Source: Sphingobium vermicomposti
GTDB lineage: Bacteria > Pseudomonadota > Alphaproteobacteria > Sphingomonadales > Sphingomonadaceae
Direction: 5' to 3'
Assembly (NCBI RefSeq): GCF_011762025.1
Contig: NZ_JAASQR010000004.1
Location: 310,001-374,000, forward strand
Length of the DNA stretch: 64,000 bases
The notes beneath the pieces were generated by a model. It had not been told where the DNA came from and made no database searches. It worked only from the letters and a program-made list of their open reading frames with translations. The translations under genes were made by a program, and so were the position numbers. Below, one piece after another: positions 62,663 to 64,000 of this stretch; position 1 is the first letter of the stretch, and the number at the start of each line of letters is the position of its first letter.

Positions 62663-63369
62663 GACGTCAGGACCAGCGCGGCCAGCAGCGCGCTTTCCAC
62701 TATCTCGATCCCCGCCCCATGCCCGTCGCCTGAAATGCCGCCAATGCGCGCCCGCAGCCACATGGCCCATGCAGGGATCAGCGCGGCGACGATCAGCAGG
62801 CCCGGCATCCACCAGGCAAACAGCATCGCAACCGCGCTCCAGCCCAGCAGATGCGCTGGCCGAACACCGTCGCGGAATCGGCTAGCAAGCCCCTCATGCA
62901 GCGGCGGGAGCCAACGCGACCAAAAGAGCGGCCCCATCCGCGCGGCCATGGCGACGCCGATCAGCCACCAGGCCGGGACCAGCTCCGCACATAAGCGCAG
63001 CAACACCAGCTTCGTCAGCAATTGCAGCGCGACCGCCGTGACGCCAAAGCTGCCGACATGCGGGTCGGCGAGCACGAGCGATAGCTTGGTGCGGTCCCCA
63101 TGAGCCGCGCCCACCGCGTCGGCGATGTCGGCCAGCCCGTCGATATGCAGCGCGCCCGTCATCGCCACCCAGACCAGCAACGCCAGCAAGGCCCCTGCCC
63201 AGGGATCGACTCTACCGCCCAGCATTAACCCCCCGGCCACACAGGCACCGACAACCATGCCCGTTGCGGGGAACCAGCGGATCGCGGCGGCGAAGTCCCC
63301 TTCGTCCGCCTTCACCGGCGGCAACGGCAGGCAGGTCATAAGCTGCATCGCCAGCACCAGCCGCCTCAT
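62659..63369 (-). CDS. cobS: Adenosylcobinamide-GDP ribazoletransferase (cobalamin synthase)
   Basis: The product of about 236 residues is a membrane protein of the CobS family, with the conserved HIDGLADIADAVGAAHGD and ADPHVGSFGV motifs, about five hydrophobic segments and a basic N-terminus. It joins alpha-ribazole to adenosylcobinamide-GDP to make adenosylcobalamin. ATG at 63369 (MRRLVLAMQLMTCLPLP) is chosen over a longer frame because it overlaps the upstream phosphatase stop by ATGA. The stop similarly overlaps the cobD start. Confidence 0.92.
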   Translation of the reverse strand: MRRLVLAMQLMTCLPLPPVKADEGDFAAAIRWFPATGMVVGACVAGGLMLGGRVDPWAGALLALLVWVAMTGALHIDGLADIADAVGAAHGDRTKLSLVLADPHVGSFGVTAVALQLLTKLVLLRLCAELVPAWWLIGVAMAARMGPLFWSRWLPPLHEGLASRFRDGVRPAHLLGWSAVAMLFAWWMPGLLIVAALIPAWAMWLRARIGGISGDGHGAGIEIVESALLAALVLTS

Positions 63370-63926
63370 GACTGAAGCCCCGTAATCTGCGCCGTCCCGT
63401 CCGGCCACAGCCGCAGGCTCAACAGCGCGCCATAGGGCAGGTCGAAAGCCCAGACCTGCCGGTGATCCATCCCGCACAGCACCGACAGCGCGGCGCGCAT
63501 CGCGCCTGCATGGCTGAGAACCAGCGTCGGCGCGCTTATGTCGCTCAACGCCGCGCCGACCCGCTCGCACAGCGCGGACCACCGCTCCCCATCGGGCGGC
63601 GGATTGGCCTCAGGATCGTCCCAAAAGCGGCTGAGCGCATCGGCAGCCAGATCGGCGGGATCGAACCCATCCCACTGCCCGAAATCCAGCTCGCGCCAGC
63701 GCGGATCGATATGCAAAGCCACATTTCGTTCCGTTGCGATGGTTTCGCCGGGGATGCGCGCCCGCGCCAGATCGGACGTCACGACATGATCGAAGCGCAA
63801 GGATCGCGCGCGATCCACGCACAGCGCCATGCCGTCGAGATCAGGCGGCGCGTCACAATGGCCCAGCAGCCTGCCCGCCATTTCCGGCACGCCATGGCGC
63901 ATCAGGTGGATGGAGAGTGAAGTCAT
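63366..63926 (-). CDS. cobC: Alpha-ribazole phosphatase-like histidine phosphatase
   Basis: The 186-residue protein has the histidine phosphatase RHG motif (LMRHGVPE) and a second catalytic His in LSHAGAMRAA, typical of CobC-type phosphatases. It removes phosphate from alpha-ribazole-5-phosphate or adenosylcobalamin-5-phosphate. Its ATG overlaps the stop of the upstream cobT by ATGA. The assignment relies on its place in the operon as well as the family motif. Confidence 0.88.
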   Translation of the reverse strand: MTSLSIHLMRHGVPEMAGRLLGHCDAPPDLDGMALCVDRARSLRFDHVVTSDLARARIPGETIATERNVALHIDPRWRELDFGQWDGFDPADLAADALSRFWDDPEANPPPDGERWSALCERVGAALSDISAPTLVLSHAGAMRAALSVLCGMDHRQVWAFDLPYGALLSLRLWPDGTAQITGLQS

Positions 63927-64000
63927 CGCCCGCTCGCGACCGCAGCTTCCGCAAATGTGGCCATCCCCCCATGCGCCGCGAGCGCCGATCGCACGATCTG
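63923..64000 (-). CDS. cobT: Nicotinate-nucleotide-dimethylbenzimidazole phosphoribosyltransferase, C-terminal part
   Basis: Only the last 25 codons and the stop lie in the window; the gene continues past its right end. The tail reads ALAAHGGMATFAEAAVASGR, matching the GGMATFAEA terminus of CobT. CobT makes alpha-ribazole phosphate from dimethylbenzimidazole and nicotinate mononucleotide, the first step of loop assembly. Its stop overlaps the start of the phosphatase gene (ATGA), so it belongs to the same operon. Confidence 0.8.
   Translation of the reverse strand, partial: QIVRSALAAHGGMATFAEAAVASGR

Noticed and set aside
1..64000. tRNA, rRNA, phage or insertion-sequence genes
   Set aside because: None of their characteristic sequences or products (tRNA cloverleaf arms, transposase or integrase motifs) was seen on either strand.

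Overview
The window looks like a chromosomal segment of a sphingomonad (Alphaproteobacteria, Sphingomonadales). Reasons: high GC content, three TonB-dependent receptors next to catabolic genes, a type III polyketide synthase cluster, many stand-alone SDRs and flavoproteins, and intergenic inverted repeats of the CCTGAGCTTGTCGAAGG and TCCTGCGAATGCAGGAG type, familiar from this order. This assignment rests on gene content and recognised families, not on a database search. No rRNA, tRNA, CRISPR array, phage or insertion sequence is visible.

Layout. 0.1-4.5 kb: an SDR and a KstD/fumarate-reductase-like flavoprotein, a convergent LacI regulator and an Fe(II)/2-oxoglutarate hydroxylase. 4.5-13.7 kb: a complete phosphorylating L-rhamnose regulon. 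A DeoR regulator, RhaT symporter, L-lactate dehydrogenase and rhamnulokinase-like kinase lie on the minus strand. A fused rhamnulose-1-P aldolase/lactaldehyde dehydrogenase, an exported esterase and RhaI isomerase lie on the plus strand. The two arms diverge from a 16-bp perfect palindrome. 13.7-21.7 kb: SelO, a TetR regulator and two TonB receptors. 21.9-25.7 kb: two methyltransferases convergent with a type III PKS/FAD-oxidoreductase pair, probably making an alkylresorcinol/alkylquinone-type lipid.

25.9-40.0 kb: an accessory catabolic island with a luciferase-like monooxygenase, a LuxR regulator, a TonB receptor, two NTF2-like proteins, three SDRs (two of them paralogues lacking the catalytic Tyr), a double-HTH regulator, a KshA-like Rieske oxygenase, a VOC-like protein, an EthD-like protein and a KstD-like delta-1-dehydrogenase. 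The content suggests oxidation of a hydrophobic cyclic ketone such as a steroid or terpenoid. 40.1-45.6 kb: a complete valine/isobutyryl-CoA operon (mmsA, acyl-CoA dehydrogenase, HIBYL-CoA hydrolase, enoyl-CoA hydratase, mmsB) with a divergent LysR regulator.

46.7-54.9 kb: a LysR regulator followed by a tightly overlapping operon: quinone oxidoreductase, fused enoyl-CoA hydratase/3-hydroxyacyl-CoA dehydrogenase, an ACAD10/11-like acyl-CoA dehydrogenase, an aminoglycoside-phosphotransferase-like kinase, an epoxide-hydrolase-like protein and a TIM-barrel isomerase. The dehydrogenase/kinase pair resembles the 4-hydroxyacyl-CoA phosphorylation route of LvaA/LvaC and animal ACAD11. 55.0-60.0 kb: a small protein, RlpA, ModABC (ModC without its TOBE domain) and a transhydrogenase pair pntAB-pntB without an adjacent pntAA. 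60.3-64.0 kb: the cobalamin nucleotide-loop operon cobT(partial)-cobC-cobS-cobD-cbiB-cobU, in which every junction overlaps.
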